Positions 33,316 to 44,798 of a stretch of DNA of 64,000 nucleotides are shown here, one piece after another. Within the stretch, counting starts at the first letter, position 1, and each line of letters opens with the position of its first letter. Position numbers and translations under genes: made by a program. The stretch is from Pinus tabuliformis (lineage: Eukaryota; Streptophyta; Pinopsida; Pinales; Pinaceae). The DNA is taken from contig CM062805.1 of assembly GCA_031772625.1 (NCBI GenBank), positions 801,937,592 to 802,001,591 of the forward strand, given 5' to 3'. The notes under the pieces are model-generated. The model was not told the DNA's origin. It worked only from the letters and a program-made list of their open reading frames with translations, and did not search any database.

Positions 33316-35026
33316 AATTTGTTTTAGTCATTTTATTTGTGTCTCTATCATTGTTTGTTTCATAGACTCAACAACAACAATCGAACTGCTTCTGCTATTC
33401 TCAGTTGCAAAGTAGACAGTTGCTGCCTTGATCCAATCACTGGATTTGTCTATGATCTGAACAATGGACTCACAAATGATTTGATGATCCTTTGTGATAG
33501 ATCTTAGTACCCCCTCAAAGCATCCCTTTGATTGCACCTTTCTTGTTGCTTTTATTTGGCCTGAAACAATAGATTAATTAGCAATCTGTGACCCAGAACC
33601 CAGTGAGAAACTCTCGTTTCTCCTTCAGCGCGACCCCTGTGAAGGGATTCTGCATTTCAACGCAGGTCCCGTGAAGGCCACCTGCGCTGAATGTCAAAAC
33701 CCCAGTGTTGAGGTTGCGCTGATCCAGTTTGGCCTTGTGCAGCTAGGGTTCTCTGCTCTGTTTTGCCCTGTTTTGATCTCTGATTTTTGCAGCCTGTAAC
33801 CAGCATAGGTACCAGTCTGATAACTCCTTTTCTCTGCTTAAATTCCGCCTCCTTTGTACAAAAAGACTGTGAATGTTTTTATGTGTTTGTGGCGTCATTT
33901 ACAGTTTTCCTTTGCATGAGTGAAATAATCATCCTGTAGCCCTTGATTCAGATCTGTTGATTGTGATCTTAGGAGAGAGTTCATTGGCTATTTACAGTTG
34001 ATTATACATTTGCTTTTGCTTATTGGTTTGAGTTTGTCTCTTTTAAGTGTCGAAACAAGTGTTCATTTCAAAAGTCGTAAAGTGTTGTAATCTCTTCTAC
34101 CCTTTCTGATTTCGAAAAAGTAAACTTGTTTGTACTTGTCATTTAAAAGCAAATTCAAAGTTGTACAAAAAGCTTTCTTTGTAGGCATCAATACTAAGAA
34201 AGCGGAAAACAAACACCTGCATTGTGCATTTGCATTTTGATAGTTTGCATGCTTGATTTAGGAAAAGTGCATTAGAGTGTGCTGATTGCTCTTTGAGAAA
34301 AGATGGTGTCTTTCTTTTCCCTTAGTAGCTAGGATTTTCAAAGTTGAAAAGATATAAGCTTGCTTATCATCTTAGACTGCATTTAGGAATTGTATCATAC
34401 ATCTCGTGGTGATCCAGAAAGGTAAACTTCTAAAAAGATCAACTTAAAATAAACTGAATGAACTTAACAACGCTTTGCAACATAACGCACAACATAGAGG
34501 TCTAGGCTAGAGACGTGTTCCGGCGTCATAAAACCTGGTGACTGTCGATCTCGTTGAAGGTGGGTGATTCCTCCTGAGGGACGATAGCGCCAGTACGGAT
34601 TGTGCTCCCACGTACCGTCGCGTATATATTGGGAGACCCCTATAGGAATATAACCTTTATCCTTAGGAAGCCGTGTCGGCCGCCCTACTGATCGCAATGC
34701 ATTGAACACAGCATTCAGGAAGATCGACCGCCCGTACCCTAAAAAGTATTCTGCGGTTTTGCGAAAAGTTTGGCACACCCTCTGCCTAGAACTCCAGAGC
34801 AGTTCCTTTTGGCCTTTTTCATACTCTATAACAGAAAAATTCCATCCGAGCATTTGTCACTTCGGGTTCATTAAAACATCGAAGGAGACTAGAGTCATCT
34901 TTAGCTTTGTCTCGACTCTTTAAAAGTGAAAAAGCAAGTTGTGTCTAAAGCGTCTAAAAAAAATTCATTCAATTCGGAAACACACTTTCCCCTTTTGTAT
35001 TTTGGTTGATCGAGTAATCTGCAATC
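33316..35026 (+). other. Leader of T2
   Basis: About 1.7 kb without a sense gene precede gag. Near 33679-33721 it has CTGCGCTGAATGTCAAA...GCGCTGA, related to the 32-base unit of the LTR. An antisense open frame lies at 34464-34853 and is listed separately. Confidence 0.6.
34464..34853 (-). CDS. Antisense open frame in the T2 leader (unknown)
   Basis: This uninterrupted frame of 129 codons runs opposite to gag-pol. It shows SIFLNAVFNALRSVGRPTRL, GYIPIGVSQYIRDGTWEHNP and SPGFMTPEHVSSLDLYVVRY. It has an even amino-acid mix and no low-complexity bias, unlike chance frames nearby. I do not recognise it. Ogre elements are known for a sense ORF1 at this place; here the strand is opposite. It may be chance. 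Confidence 0.35.
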   Translation of the reverse strand: MLGWNFSVIEYEKGQKELLWSSRQRVCQTFRKTAEYFLGYGRSIFLNAVFNALRSVGRPTRLPKDKGYIPIGVSQYIRDGTWEHNPYWRYRPSGGITHLQRDRQSPGFMTPEHVSSLDLYVVRYVAKRC

Positions 35027-37800
35027 GTGGAAGAAAGTCAATTGAAACCCCGTCATTCGCGGAGGCTTACGAGTCAACCGTCTTTGTCTCCGGAATCGAA
35101 AATAGTACGGACAAAGCGAACTCGTTTAACTGGTTTGAAATCTCCTATCAAAGTTAGAACAAGTGTTCCAACAACATCTGAGATTCCGGTTACTCCAAAC
35201 ATTTCTGGAAACCCTGCCTCTATTGAAGAAGTTCAACAGCCACAGAGGGACAGTGACATTGATCCTAGTCTGAGAGCAAATACTTGCATTACTGAACCAG
35301 TTCCATCTGTGACCGGTTCAAAGAGTCTTGCTCCTCAAACAACTGTCGCTGTCGAATCAACCCCTTCTTCGGCACCAGAAATATTTTACGGACCTGACGG
35401 TCTTCCTCTTCCACCTGGTTTGATTGCGATAGAGGAAATTGTAGAAGATCCGCAAGCAAGTACTCCAACCCATTTTGGAGTAGGGGTCACTCTATTTCCT
35501 TCTACATCAGAAGTTAGTCTATCACCAGTGGAAGTTCCTGTAGAATCGCTAGGCAATCTATTGGATAGACTCAAAATGTCTGAACAACCGTCAACATCTA
35601 GGACTGTGTCGAACGACACAGCGACAGCAGAACTCCCTGCCGTCAATCTGACGATGTTTTCTGGCGTACCATCTGTCCCAACTAGCTCACAACCGCTAAA
35701 AGGAGTCCACCCAGGGACTATCTCGACAGTGTGGTCCATTCCAGTTTGTTCCTCCGGAATAATATCCGACAACGCTTATGTTGAGACTCGACAAATTGAT
35801 CCCTTTGGAGGTCAATTTGGGAAATCCAGTCCCCAAGGACAAACAATCCCCTTGAGTTCTGGATTGCTACCGTATGGGGGGCAGTATGCCCTTTCATTAC
35901 CCCCTCCGGGAGGATATCCATACGGGAGTTCTCAACAGTATTCAGGTTATACTGGAGTTACGACAAGTGGTTGGGTACCTATGCTACCCCAATAGCCAAG
36001 AGTTGTGTATTCTATGCAACAATGTGTACCTATGTCGAAAATCCCGACAACACCAGCTATTGTAACAGTGTCACAAGTTCAAACGATGCCTGTTGTATGT
36101 CAACCTCAGATTTCTAGGGTTGTAATGCAACAGCCCCTTGACCCTGTGACACAACCACAATCGCCAACTGGTGGGGTGACATAGGTCCAAACGGGTACAA
36201 TTACCCCACATCTTGGTCCGACGGTTAGTATAGCGCAGCAGAACATGGCTTCACAACCGTGGCTGGTGCAATACCAAAAACCACAATTTTAGCAAGTGTA
36301 CCAAGGTTCTGAGCAGCAGATATTTGCGAACAGTGGACAACCGTACATTCAAAATGGTCAAAACCAACCGATTTACAGTGGTCAAGTCCACCAACCGTAT
36401 CAGTCATACCAACATCAATTACATTATGCTGGTATGCAAAGGCCTACTGCTCAGGCGATTCCATCGTATCCTGGGTATGCTTCACCTAACCTGAATCAAC
36501 AGTTACCATTCGTGGCAACTATAGAGTTACCCGATTTACACCGGTTAACAAACGATCCAATTGCTTACACCCCTTGGTGGCCAGCGATTCCTCGCAAACT
36601 TCCATCGGACATTCCTAAATTTAATGGAAATCCAGGTGAAGACCCATCGAATCACGTGATGACTTTTCATCTGTGGTGTTCATCAAACACCCTGAACGAT
36701 GATTCGATAAGGCTTCTCCTTTTTCAGAGGACGTTAACGGGTCCAGTGGCAAAATGGTATATTAAATTACCTAGAGCCTCTTTCGACAATTTCAGCTCCC
36801 TAGCCACGACTTTCTTAACCCATTTTCAATTACCAATAAGGTATGAAACAGGAACAAAAATCTTAACCAACTTCAAGCAGACAACGGCCACTCATATATC
36901 CGATCATATACATGAGTGGCATCGTCGTCGTAGGATGGTGAAAACATACGTTCCCGATCAGCTATTAGCTGAATGGTTTATCAAGTCGTTACTTCCTGCC
37001 ATAACGGAAGATGTGGCCAAGGGGGGAGTCGTAACGGAGGAGCAAGTTATTGCTCGTGCACAATATCTAGACTTAGTATACACTCAGTCTGGCACGCTCT
37101 ACGGCAAAATACCTGACGCCCCTAGACCGGAATTCTCAATTCCTCCTCCTCCTAAATCAAATAGTGACTCTCATGCCAGCGATGGTGTGATTGGCACGGA
37201 AAACTTGAAATTGACAAAGGCTTCGTCTAAGAAAGCCTGTAAGACTTCAGATCAAAATGCAAAAGAAGAAATTCTTGCTTCGGAAGTAAATGTCGTATCA
37301 GCAGATAAAGGCAAAGAAACCAATCAACTAGGAAGCAAGAAGAAGCAAAACAAGGGGAAGAAGAAGAAACAAGGTGAGCCATCTCCTGAAAAAACTTCTT
37401 CAAACCCTCCTGGAAATAGGAAACCAACCCCCTCAGGGTGTCAGATATGTGATGAGGATCATTGGACAAGAGAATGTCCATACAAAGCTGAGCTTAAAAG
37501 ATTCTTTAAAAGTTCGCAAACCTCAGCTGTGTTAACTGATCCGTTTCCCAATCCAGGTCAAAATCTGGTTGATAGTGGAAATGCTTCCCCGTCGCAAGTG
37601 CTAATGTTGTCGATCTCCAAGCAACAGAATGATGCTTTGATTTCGACAAGGAACAAAGATTACGGGAATCCGCAGCTATCGAACGACAAAGGTAAAGATC
37701 AACCAAGTAGTTCGACAACAACTTCGACAGAAGTTGTACCACCCATCTTTCCTGAATTAACAATAAAACCGCCAAAGGGAGTAGTACACAAGTCGACATT
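35027..37800 (+). pseudogene. gag of T2
   Basis: This is the N-terminal part of one gag-pol frame (all frame 2) from ATG 35027. The first 320 codons are Pro/Ser/Thr/Val-rich with no known domain. After Gln-rich sequence the capsid domain near 36590-37090 shows IPKFNGNPGEDPSNHVMTF, LLLFQRTLTGPVAKWYIKLP and THFQLPIRYETGTK. A Lys-rich stretch precedes a single zinc knuckle, CQICDEDHWTREC, at 37439-37477. In-frame stops are TAG at 35993, 36182 and 36290; there is no frameshift. Confidence 0.9.
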
Positions 37801-38638
37801 TAATCCTCGCGCCAGAGCAGCGCAACATTATAACATAGTGGAAGATTTGGCCCAATCGCCATCCGCTATGTCGACTCTTGAAGTACTACAAAATTGTCCA
37901 TCCCAAAGGCAGGCGTTGTTATCGGCTATTGGTGGGATTAATCCTAAGGATTCCAATCTTGTATCCTTCGACCACAAAGGATACGATCCTCAGTTACCAT
38001 CTCAACTAGCTTTCCTTATTCAAGTGAAAGCCCTCAACAAAACTGTTCACAGAACAATTATTGATGAGGGGGCATCTACATGTATCATGTCGATGAGTTG
38101 CTGGAAAACTTTAGGGTCTCCAACCTTGTCGCGGTCTTCGACGACACTAAAAGAATTCGACGGAAGGACATACACCCCATAGGGTATCCTAAATAACTTG
38201 AAGGTTGAACTAGGCGGAAAAACAGTAGAAATAGATGTTGAAGTCATCGATGGGAATCTTGACTACAACATCCTACTGGGAAGACCATGGATATATGCCA
38301 TGGCAGCTGTAGTGTCGACTTATTTTAGGAAGATCGCATTCCCTTTTCAAGGAGGGATAACGATCGTCGACCAACAAAACTTCCTCCCTAATGGTTCACA
38401 AGTTACAGGAAGCATCCCCATGATCCATGGAAGCAACCATTCGCTTCAAGATATCGGAGTAGGCCTACTGAAAGACCCCACATTAATGGGAACTTTTGCA
38501 CTTCCACCTCCCATCTATATAGGAGAAATAGCATTGGTAGCAGCCTGCAACATGATATCTTCCACGAAGGTCGCAGAAGACGATATCGACATGGATCATG
38601 CAATGGTTTTACCCCCAAGCCCAATAGAAATATTGTAG
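37801..38638 (+). pseudogene. Aspartic protease of T2
   Basis: The protease follows gag in the same frame. The active site reads IIDEGASTCIMSM (Asp codon 38063-38065), a D-E-G-A-S form that I recall from Tat proteases, then VELGGKTVEIDVEVIDG and DYNILLGRPWIYAM. TAG at 38180-38182 splits it and TAG at 38636-38638 separates it from RT; both lie in frame. Confidence 0.85.
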
Positions 38639-38644
38639 CAATCA

Positions 38645-39805
38645 ATGTTTCGGGCATGGGAGGCGAACCCAAATCAATGCTCATCAAGAGTTTGGGTAGA
38701 TAGGTCTAGAGAATATGGTACCCCATTAGATCCTTGGTCGAAAGTGCATGGGACTGACGAAGGAATCCTACAATCAATGTTGATTGAGGGGGCACCATGG
38801 AACGATCACCACCATCGTTCCCTTCTTCCAGAATATGAAGAAAATACTCAACATGACCTTTATCACCCTTCAGTTTTTGAATTCCTATCAAATACTGTAA
38901 ACACGGTGGATTTCGAGCGAAACTTATCCAATATTGAAGAGACTATAGCCATAAATATCTCGACTAAAACAAATGTTGTAGAGAATATTTACGTCGGCAA
39001 AGATTGTTCACTTTCAGAACTGGAAATATATAACGCTCTTTTTCGCGAGTTCAGGGATGTCTTTGCTTGGTCATATGATGAAATGCCAGGCATTGACTCA
39101 AGTATTGTTGAACATGAAATTAAGATGTATCCTGATGTCAAACCAATAAGACAACGGCTTCGGCAGGTGCACCGCAAGAAAGCCGCTGCCATTAAAGCAG
39201 AAGTTGAAAATCTTCTCCATGCTGGTTTCATCTACCCGGTTCCTCTAACCGATTGGGTATCGAATATTGTCCCTGTTATGAAGAAACAAGGGACAATTAG
39301 AGTGTGTGTCGACTATAGGGATGTAAACCAAGCTTGTCCAAAAGACAACTACCCTACACCCTTCATCGACCATATAATTGATGAATGCGCCGGATGTGAA
39401 ATCTTTTCATTCATGGATGGATTTTCCGGGTATAATCAAATAAATATCCGCCCACAGGACCAGTCAAAGACTGCATTTATTTGTCCGTGGGGCACATTCA
39501 CTTATCAAAAATTACCCTTTGGTTTAAAGAACGCAGGGGCGACGTTTCAGAGGGCAATGAATTATGCTTTCCATGACATCAAGAACATCGTTCAACCATA
39601 TCTCGACGACCTTCCAGCTCATTCGTGAAAGCGGACTGATCATCCGCAACATTTAAGAGCGATATTTCTACGTTGTCGACACTACAAGATAAGACTTAAT
39701 CCACACAAATGTGTATTTTGCGTCGGTTTTAGTCGTTTACTTGGCTTTGTAGTCTCTAAGGATGGGATTCGTCTCGACCCTTGCAAGGTTCAGGCAATCA
39801 TTAAT
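38645..39805 (+). pseudogene. Reverse transcriptase of T2
   Basis: In order the frame shows EMPGIDSSIVEHEI, GFIYPVPLTDWVSNIVPVMKK, RVCVDYRDVNQACPKDNYP, EIFSFMDGFSGYNQINIRP, LPFGLKNAGATFQRAMNYAF and the catalytic YLDD at 39599-39610. The fingers, palm and thumb motifs are all present. A TGA at 39626-39628 lies just after the active site, and the same frame then continues to RNase H. No key residue is missing. Confidence 0.95.
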
Positions 39806-40440
39806 TTGCCTCCACCTTCAAATTTGCTTCAGAATCAGAAACTCCAAGGGAAAGCAAACTTTCTGAGGAGGTTCATTCCAAATTATGCAAAACTTGCTAA
39901 AGTTTATACTCGTCTTTTGAAAAAGGATGTACCTTTTGTCTGGGATCAGGTGGCACAAGCTTCCTTTGATGCTCTGAAAGATTCTCTAGTAAAAGCATCA
40001 TTAATGTATGCCCCGGACTATCAAAAAGATTTTAACCTGTATCTGGCTGCAGCAGATACGACCATTGCAATGGTTTTAGTTCAAGAGGTCGATGGAATTG
40101 AACATCCTATATATTATTTAAGTAAAAACTTGAATGATACAGAAAGAAAATATTCTTATGTTGAAAAACTAGCGCTTGCAGCTGTTCAAGTGATTCAAAG
40201 ATTTCGACATTATGTCCTCTTTCGAAAAACTACCATTTTATCAGATTGCAACCCCATGACTTATATACTGTCGTGACAGTTGCTGGGGGGCAAATATTCA
40301 AAATGGATAGCGATCCTTCAAGAGTTTGATCTGGAATTTGTAAAATCCAAATCAAAGAAAGCTCTATTTTTCGCAGAATTATTGTGCGACCTCCCATCGT
40401 CGTCCAACGATGAAACATCCAAAGAATCAATCGTGGACGA
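39806..40440 (+). pseudogene. RNase H of T2
   Basis: This is the RT-linked RNase H. It shows FLRRFIPNYAKLAKVY (RT connection), then YLAAADTTIAMVLVQ (first Asp), YYLSKNLNDTERKYSYVEK (Glu) and ILSDCNPMTYILS (Asp). A TGA at 40274-40276 breaks the frame before the final part KWIAILQEFDLEF. The frame is unchanged on both sides. Confidence 0.9.
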
Positions 40441-41716
40441 GAATTTGTTTCTGATATCTACAAGCAATGAGTGGTATGGAGATATAATAATTTATCTCCA
40501 AACCCAAAAGTTCAGGCCTAACACCTCTCACTCTGAACAGAAACGTATACGATACCAAGCTAAAGACTACATGATCGTCGGTGATACACTTTACCGTCGT
40601 GGTATCGATACAGTTCTGAGGAGGTGCCTCACCCATGAGGAGGCCGAAAAAGTCCTGAATGAATGTCATTCGGGCGCGTGTGGGGGGCATCAGTCTGGAT
40701 ATGCAACAACAAAAAAAATCTTACGAGCAGGATACTTCTGGCCAACCATGTTCAAAGATTGCATAACCGTAGTCAGAAGTTGCCATGCTTGTCAAATTTT
40801 TGATAGCAAAACCAGAAGACCACCCGCACCATTACAGCCAATAGTTTTTGTTGGGCCTTTCGCCAAATGGGGCATCGATTTCATGACATGTAACCCCACC
40901 TCGACCGGGGGGCATGGGTATATTATAGTCGCCGTTGACTATTTTACCAAATGGGCCGAGGCGATGCCTACATTAGATAACATTGGTGAAACAGCTGCCC
41001 TTTTCTTTTTCAATCATGTAGTCGCCAGGTTCGGCGTACCACAGGCTATAGTTATAGATCATGGATCGCATTTTCGCAATCACATGATGGTTGAATTAGC
41101 TGCTAAGCTAGGGCTATCTCACGACAGCTGTACCCCGTATTATCCGCAAGCCAATGGACAAGTTGAAGCAATCAACAAGGTCCTGAAGCGTATGTTGCAA
41201 AGGATGATCGGGGTTCACAAAAGAAGGTGGCACCTAATCCTGTACTCAGCCTTGTGGGCTTACCGAACATCGGTAAGGAATGCGACCGGGTTCACACCTT
41301 TCCAACTGGTGTATGTAATGGAGGCAGTCTTACCAGTCCAGTGTGAAATTTCGTCTCTTAAACTCGCAATTGATCTCCTCCCCGGAACTTCAGAAGAAGA
41401 GGCCTGTTTCTTGGAATTAATCCAATTGGATGAAACCCGTCGTGACGCCGCTTTGGCTAACGAAGCCCATAAGAAACGAGTCAAGGCGCAATTCGACAAA
41501 AATGTCAAACCCCGTGTCTTCTCAGAAGGTGACTTGGTCTTGCTTTACGACCAAGAATCCGATAAATTGGGAGCAGGTAAGTTTAATTCTTTATGGATGG
41601 CCCCCTATATTGTTAAACGAGTGTTAGCAAAAGGAGCCTACGAGTTAATGGATTATGATGGAATTCCACTGGCGCAACCTCATAATGGGTTGTACCTCAA
41701 GCGTTACTATGCTTAA
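40441..41716 (+). pseudogene. Integrase of T2
   Basis: The last 425 codons of pol are open. The HHCC zinc domain is complete (ECHSGACGGH...SCHACQI). The core shows KWGIDF (Asp), VIDHGSHF (Asp) and YYPQANGQVEAINKV (Glu), so the D-D-E triad is intact. The tail GDLVLLYDQESDKLGAGKF matches T1. It ends with TAA-type stop at 41714-41716. This integrase alone looks undamaged, but its expression depends on the broken upstream frame. Confidence 0.95.
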
Positions 41717-41770
41717 ATAGCGACCAATATGCATGCTCCTCGATTTGCGTTATTATGCTGGGGGCATGCA

Positions 41771-41925
41771 AACACAAGAATCAAGCAGTTTTAGCACAAA
41801 GTTCATGCTCGTTAAAAAATAAACGCAAGATCCGAGCAGTTTTAACGCGGACTTCATGCTCGTTAAAAAATAAACATAAGCAATGAGCAAGTGTTTCCAC
41901 CAGCGTTTAAGCTCATTTTAAAATA
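41771..41925 (+). repeat. Three tandem 50-bp units in the T2 3' UTR
   Basis: The units start at 41771, 41821 and 41872. Each follows the pattern AAAC.YAAG....GAGCAGTTT, then TTCATGCTCGTTAAAAAAT; the third is the most diverged. They begin 55 bases after the pol stop, where T1 has its aRNH. Confidence 0.75.
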
Positions 41926-42200
41926 AAAAATGAACCACTACCCGGTAAATAACCACTATGAATGTAACATTATCAGCCATTAAAGCCTTGGTTGTGTTTG
42001 CACCGTCACCTCCACTTTTCATTTGGTCGATCGTTCACCTCCATATGATTGTTTACCCATTTTGAGGAACAGCTGCGAAGAGTGATTTCACCTAGCCATC
42101 CTTGTGACACTGCCGTGATTGGAAAATTCCAACCTGTACCTGGAATCAGCTACTAACCCTGTTTATCACTCGTTCCTCAAAAGACAAGTCTTCTTTAAGT

Positions 42201-42596
42201 TCTTTTCAACTGGCTCGTAAAATATGAAAAGATTGCCGAGTCCTTGGCCTTCCAACTCGTTAAAGGGACAGGAAGTGCTATCCTTCCTCTAGATTTTAAT
42301 CTTTTTGGACCTGAGGGATTATTGCACAAAAAGATCGAGCGCTTGTTTTGTTCGGCTCGTTAAAACTATCGAAAACTCATCCCTTCTGTATTGTTTTATA
42401 CTTTTTCGGACTAAAGGGATTAGAGGACGAAAAAGGAATTTTGGAGTTAACTTTATGTACCTTTTCAGACTCTCTAAAAATGAAAAGGACCGAGTTATCT
42501 TTGTCGTTAGACTCGTTAAAATCACTAAATAGTGACAAACTTGTCTTTAGACGAGAACGAGTTTCACTATCGCTAGGCTCGTTAAAACATAGCGAT
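42201..42596 (+). repeat. Hairpin array of the T2 3' UTR
   Basis: At least five clear inverted repeats follow one another: TCTTTTCA/TGAAAAGA (42201-42232), ATCTTTTTG/CAAAAAGAT (42299-42335), CTTTTTCG/CGAAAAAG (42401-42435), CCTTTTCA/TGAAAAGG (42460-42488) and ATCGCTA/TAGCGAT (42569-42596). Loops often contain GGCTCGTTAAAA or GGACTAAAGGGA. Stem sequences differ but pairing is kept. Confidence 0.7.
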
Positions 42597-42599
42597 GGG

Positions 42600-43738
42600 C
42601 TTGCCCGAAGGGCAAGTTATAGAACAAGCATATGTTATCCTCCTCAAGCTTGACAAAAATAAAGAGGTACTGGTCAGCAATGACTGGGGAAAAATTAGGA
42701 GAAACTAAAGAAAACTTTGATGGTAGCAAGTCGCTCTTGAACATGACACTTTTCCTCCGTACCACAATCGGGTTGGGTTGTTTCATTCACTGGTCACATC
42801 ACCATGGTCTCGCCATACCATCCATATTTGGGGTAATGCTACCAATCCATCGCATCAGTGTCGCCATATGTTCAAGAGAAGTCATTCAGAAAAGTCAACC
42901 GTGTCCCATCCACTGCCATACATTATCCTTCATCCTTTCATGACCGCCACCCTAAATCATATGTCACAGATCGTTTTCACCTCCATCAAAATCATTAGCT
43001 CTGTTCCGTGTCACTGATGTGGGATTAATTAAGGCCCTCCTTTGATGGATCGCTTCTTGTCGACATCAGCTCATTATCCAAGAAGTTGATCTAGGAACAA
43101 CCCCTTCAGTACTTTGAAGCTTGCATGCCTTAATGGCAAGTTTCTCACTTCCGGCGACAGGTATACATCAATGACCTTCGATCGAAAGATTTTGCGTGGT
43201 GTTCGACGCCAAGTCCTTTATTCACACCACGCAAATTATACTGCAGTACCTTGAGGGTCATTATCATTATCGGTGATTCCTCTCGCGCTTGTTAAGGGTT
43301 TACCTCATTGACCGGTAATCAAGCGATGTCTTTCCATGTTTGACTTCAGAACATTTCTCACATGGATCGACTTGTACTTAGAGTGAAGATCGAACGAGTT
43401 TGAAGACCCTGGATCTAGTTTCATCCATCCGGGCTGCGATATACATTCAGGAAAGATAAAGACATTAACATGTACATCATTGCAGCAGATAATCATCCTA
43501 CTGAAAGGATGATAATTTCATCAAAATTATCAGTCTACCATCAGACGATTGTCTGTTCTATGTACAGAAAAATGAATTTATAAAGCTGAGCATGGGAATG
43601 CCTGCCTCAGCTAGATCATGAAAGCAGTATGAAAAATAATGTATTGTATTGTATCTTATTACAGGTCTCCTCGCAGCATTGGATGAACTTCGGATCCTCC
43701 TGGATAAAGCATTTCACCCGATAAACGGCCTCATACTT
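42600..43738 (+). other. Remaining 3' UTR of T2
   Basis: No gene is supported. The region aligns by eye with 3400-4550 of T1 and so is a conserved non-coding part of the family. Confidence 0.6.
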
Positions 43739-43748
43739 TAGGGGGCAA
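43737..43748 (+). other. Polypurine tract of T2
   Basis: TTTAGGGGGCAA lies just before the 3' LTR. T1 has TTTAGGGGGAAT at the same place. Confidence 0.7.
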
Positions 43749-43749
43749 C

Positions 43750-44798
43750 TGTTATAGACATTTTTGTGCCTTGCATCATTGAGCATGAAATGTCCATAAT
43801 CTAAGGGATCCAAAGTCCCTAAACATGTTGTTCCTACCCCTAGAGGAACAAGGCTAACAAACCACAGCAATTCACAGAAGTTCTCCACCAGAAACTGCTC
43901 AAAAACAAGTCAATTCAGGATCATGTCAGTGGCTCCACTAGCTGTCTGCGTTGAATGTCAAAGCCAACAGTGGCTACCTACACTGAATGTCAAAGCCAAC
44001 ACTGGCTACCTGCGCTGAGAGAGAGTGGACATGTGGCAAGCTCATTTCTCAAGGTGTCAAAACCCAGGAAGCTTCCAAAATGACACTTGCCTCAGGGAAT
44101 TCGACTATGATGAGTAAGAGGTTCCAAATCTCCAAGTGGAAGCAAGAACCTCCAAGTGGAATCAAGAACTAACAGAGGGAGAGGACACTAGTTAGATCTC
44201 AAGCTAACTCATCCTCTCTCCAAACATCTATATATGGATCTCTCCTCCATGAGATCTGGAGGCAGGAATTTTGTTATTGCAAAGAATTGCTGTTGGTTTG
44301 AGACTGGAATCATTGGGTGCTTAATGCTTTGAAGGGAGGTGAAGATAGGAATTCCATTTTGCTGGGAAGGAGATGCTGGATTGGAGCCCTCTGGGTTGTA
44401 TCTCTTCCTGAACCTTGTTATTCATCAATAAAGCTATCTTGGTTTCTCCTATATACTGATGTATCTTTGATGTATGATTGCATTAGTATGTTTAGTTTAC
44501 TTCTAATCCTGAACTAGTTATGTCTATGAATCTATGTCTTTGTGTAGTGTTCTTCTCTTGTAATCTTGCAGAGACCTGTTGAAGCTGGGAGAGCGAGAAG
44601 ACAAGTAGCTGTGAACTCCCAAAGAGAAGAGAAACCGGATCGAGGGACAAACGGAAGACACCGGTTAGTCCATCCATCTCTCTTCATTCTTAATTCATAA
44701 AGGAAGAATACTAGAATAGCTGTCTCTGTTTGTTGCTAAGGCACTGTCACACCTTAGGTGGATAGGATCGTCCTGCATAGGCATTTTTCCCCACAACA
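43750..44798 (+). repeat. 3' LTR of T2
   Basis: It is nearly identical to the 5' LTR but has one more copy of a 32-base unit (near 43945-44010, type GAATGTCAAAGCCAACA.TGGC). The flank tacga follows directly. Confidence 0.95.

Larger units (their letters stand above)
32278..44798 (+). mobile_element. Element T2: complete Tat-type retrotransposon nested in T5
   Basis: The element is about 12.5 kb with LTRs of 1,017 and 1,049 bases that differ by about 20 substitutions (my count by eye, roughly 98% identical) and one 32-base indel. It has a primer site, long leader, a single-frame gag-pol, a long 3' UTR with repeats and hairpins, and a purine tract. It is the youngest complete element here. No aRNH or antisense ORF is seen after its integrase, unlike T1. 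Its gag and RT motifs place it in the Tat/Ogre group. Confidence 0.95.

Noticed and set aside
35386..35772. 128-codon minus-strand frame in T2 gag
   Set aside because: It lies opposite the in-frame gag sequence and has no own motif.
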